Source: an archaeon | Lineage (GTDB): Archaea; Nanobdellota; Nanobdellia; Woesearchaeales; JAHJEM01 | Assembly (NCBI GenBank): GCA_020057445.1 | Contig: JAGVFV010000021.1 | Location: 1 to 5,694, forward strand | Direction: 5' to 3' | Length of the DNA: 5,694 nt | In this document: one piece after another, positions 5,047 through 5,694 of the stretch | Layout: each line of letters begins with the position of its first letter | Numbering within the stretch: the first letter of the stretch is position 1 | Made by a program: the position numbers and the translations under genes | The notes under the pieces: model-generated | Database searches by the model: none | Told to the model about the DNA's origin: nothing | The model's input: only the letters and a program-made list of their open reading frames with translations

Positions 5047-5622
5047 ATGGCAGACTTCCGTAAATTATTGATCGTATTCATCATCACAGTCCTCTTCACA
5101 GTCTTTGTCTTCTCCCTCAACGCGGCAGTCAACGAAAGCCCGAAATATGAGAATTATTGCAAAGGGAATTACGGGATGACAAAACCAATCCCTGCAGGAT
5201 ACATGGAGAGCAAGAACTGCTCGACCTTCGTAGTCCCTGACGCAGACAACGCAGCATGCATCGCACGATCCGGCAACATCGAATACACGTATGATTCCAA
5301 CAATTGCGCGACCGGATTCGCCTGCAACACCTGCCAGCACGAGTTCAACCTTGCCCAAGAACGATACAAGTTCTGGCAATTCATCATCGCAGCGGCATTC
5401 GGCCTCGTCGCCATTATCGTCGGCCTCTTCATCCCTGGCGAGAAAGACTCGCTCAACGAATCATTAAGCCTCGGATTCCTCCTCGGAGGACTCATCACCC
5501 TCTTCATCGGCACAGCGCTCTCCTTCACGACACTCTACAAGTGGCTTCGGCCAGGCATCATACTCGTCGAACTCCTCATCGTCATCTTCATCGCGTACAG
5601 GAAATTCAAGACGAAAAAGTAA
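5047..5622 (+). CDS. Cys-rich four-TM membrane protein of unknown function
   Basis: A 191-aa protein. TM1 is about 6-25 and may be a signal anchor. A hydrophilic loop of about 83 residues (26-108) follows with six cysteines: C38, C58, C71, C87, C93 and C96, the last two in a CNTC pair. TM2 is about 111-129, a short charged loop EKDSLNE follows (132-138), TM3 is about 141-162 and TM4 about 169-186, with a basic tail (KFKTKK). The positive-inside rule puts both termini in the cytoplasm and the Cys loop outside, where the six cysteines could form three disulfides or a metal site. The architecture resembles conserved hypothetical membrane proteins of DPANN archaea, from general impression only. 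It starts 3 nt after the miniprotein stop and lacks its own SD, so it is probably translationally coupled to it. Function unknown. Confidence 0.82.
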   Translation: MADFRKLLIVFIITVLFTVFVFSLNAAVNESPKYENYCKGNYGMTKPIPAGYMESKNCSTFVVPDADNAACIARSGNIEYTYDSNNCATGFACNTCQHEFNLAQERYKFWQFIIAAAFGLVAIIVGLFIPGEKDSLNESLSLGFLLGGLITLFIGTALSFTTLYKWLRPGIILVELLIVIFIAYRKFKTKK

Positions 5623-5625
5623 CAA

Positions 5626-5633
5626 AATATAAA
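5626..5633 (+). promoter_or_regulatory. TATA-like element before the right-edge gene
   Basis: AATATAAA just after the stop of the four-TM gene. A start about 26 nt from its centre falls near 5656, next to ATG 5659. No SD precedes that ATG, suggesting a nearly leaderless transcript. The A-rich stretch could simply be spacer. Confidence 0.45.
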
Positions 5634-5658
5634 AACCCCTCCTCGTTTTAGACGTCCT

Positions 5659-5694
5659 ATGCATCTTCGGGAACAGCCACACTGCACAAACTGC
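5659..5694 (+). CDS. Start of a possible zinc-ribbon protein, cut by the window edge
   Basis: Only 12 codons are visible: MHLREQPHCTNC, open to the right edge. The HCTNC end is a CxxC pair preceded by a polar stretch, as at the beginning of many small zinc ribbons. Placement about 33 nt after the 5' edge of a TATA-like element supports a real start. The identification rests on very little sequence; any other gene with an early CxxC is possible. Confidence 0.42.
   Translation, partial: MHLREQPHCTNC

Noticed and set aside
4713..5063. Plus-strand ORF of 116 aa across the spacer, and a 60-aa one at 4732-4914
   Set aside because: No start signals; they run through the right inverted repeat, the spacer, a TATA box and the real miniprotein start in another frame; composition is not protein-like.

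Overview
The window looks archaeal. TATA elements of the TTTATAAA type lie about 26 nt (centre) upstream of inferred transcript starts. Ribosome-binding sites read GGTGAT or GAGGTGA, complementary to the archaeal 16S 3' end, and one gene appears leaderless. Genes are short and tightly packed and rich in small membrane proteins. The style of several of them (a helical N-terminal domain on an MFS-like protein, Cys-rich multi-TM proteins of unknown function, a winged-helix-like N-terminus) suggests a DPANN lineage such as Woesearchaeota or a relative. The lineage is an inference; no phylogenetic marker gene is present.

Layout. On the left, a minus-strand operon holds a 12-TM MFS-like protein (94-1512) followed 6 nt later by the first 29 codons of a winged-helix-like protein that runs off the left edge. 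Divergent from it, a plus-strand operon holds a PQQ/FG-GAP-type beta-propeller (1704-2945) and a single-domain KaiC-like ATPase (2951-3763); the propeller stop codon lies inside the ATPase Shine-Dalgarno. This operon meets a minus-strand pair tail to tail, with stop codons overlapping by 4 nt. That pair is a membrane-anchored cupredoxin-like protein (4080-4520) and a 107-aa two-TM protein (3760-4083), which overlap by ATGA.

Between the cupredoxin promoter and the next plus-strand operon lies about 440 nt without a convincing ORF. Its left half is a 219-bp foldback element (4579-4797) with long imperfect terminal inverted repeats, internal hairpins and a perfect 8-bp flanking direct repeat. 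It looks like a MITE and is the most unusual thing in the window. A structured RNA is the alternative reading.

On the right, a promoter with a short SD-containing leader drives a 27-aa single-TM miniprotein (4960-5043) and, 3 nt later, a 191-aa Cys-rich four-TM protein (5047-5622). A further TATA element precedes a gene start at 5659 whose first 12 residues include a CxxC pair and which runs off the right edge.

The supported functional units are the propeller/ATPase pair (probably a cytoplasmic ATP-dependent sensor or scaffold), the cupredoxin/two-TM pair (cell surface), and the miniprotein/Cys-rich membrane protein pair (cell surface). Substrates and partners cannot be read from sequence alone.
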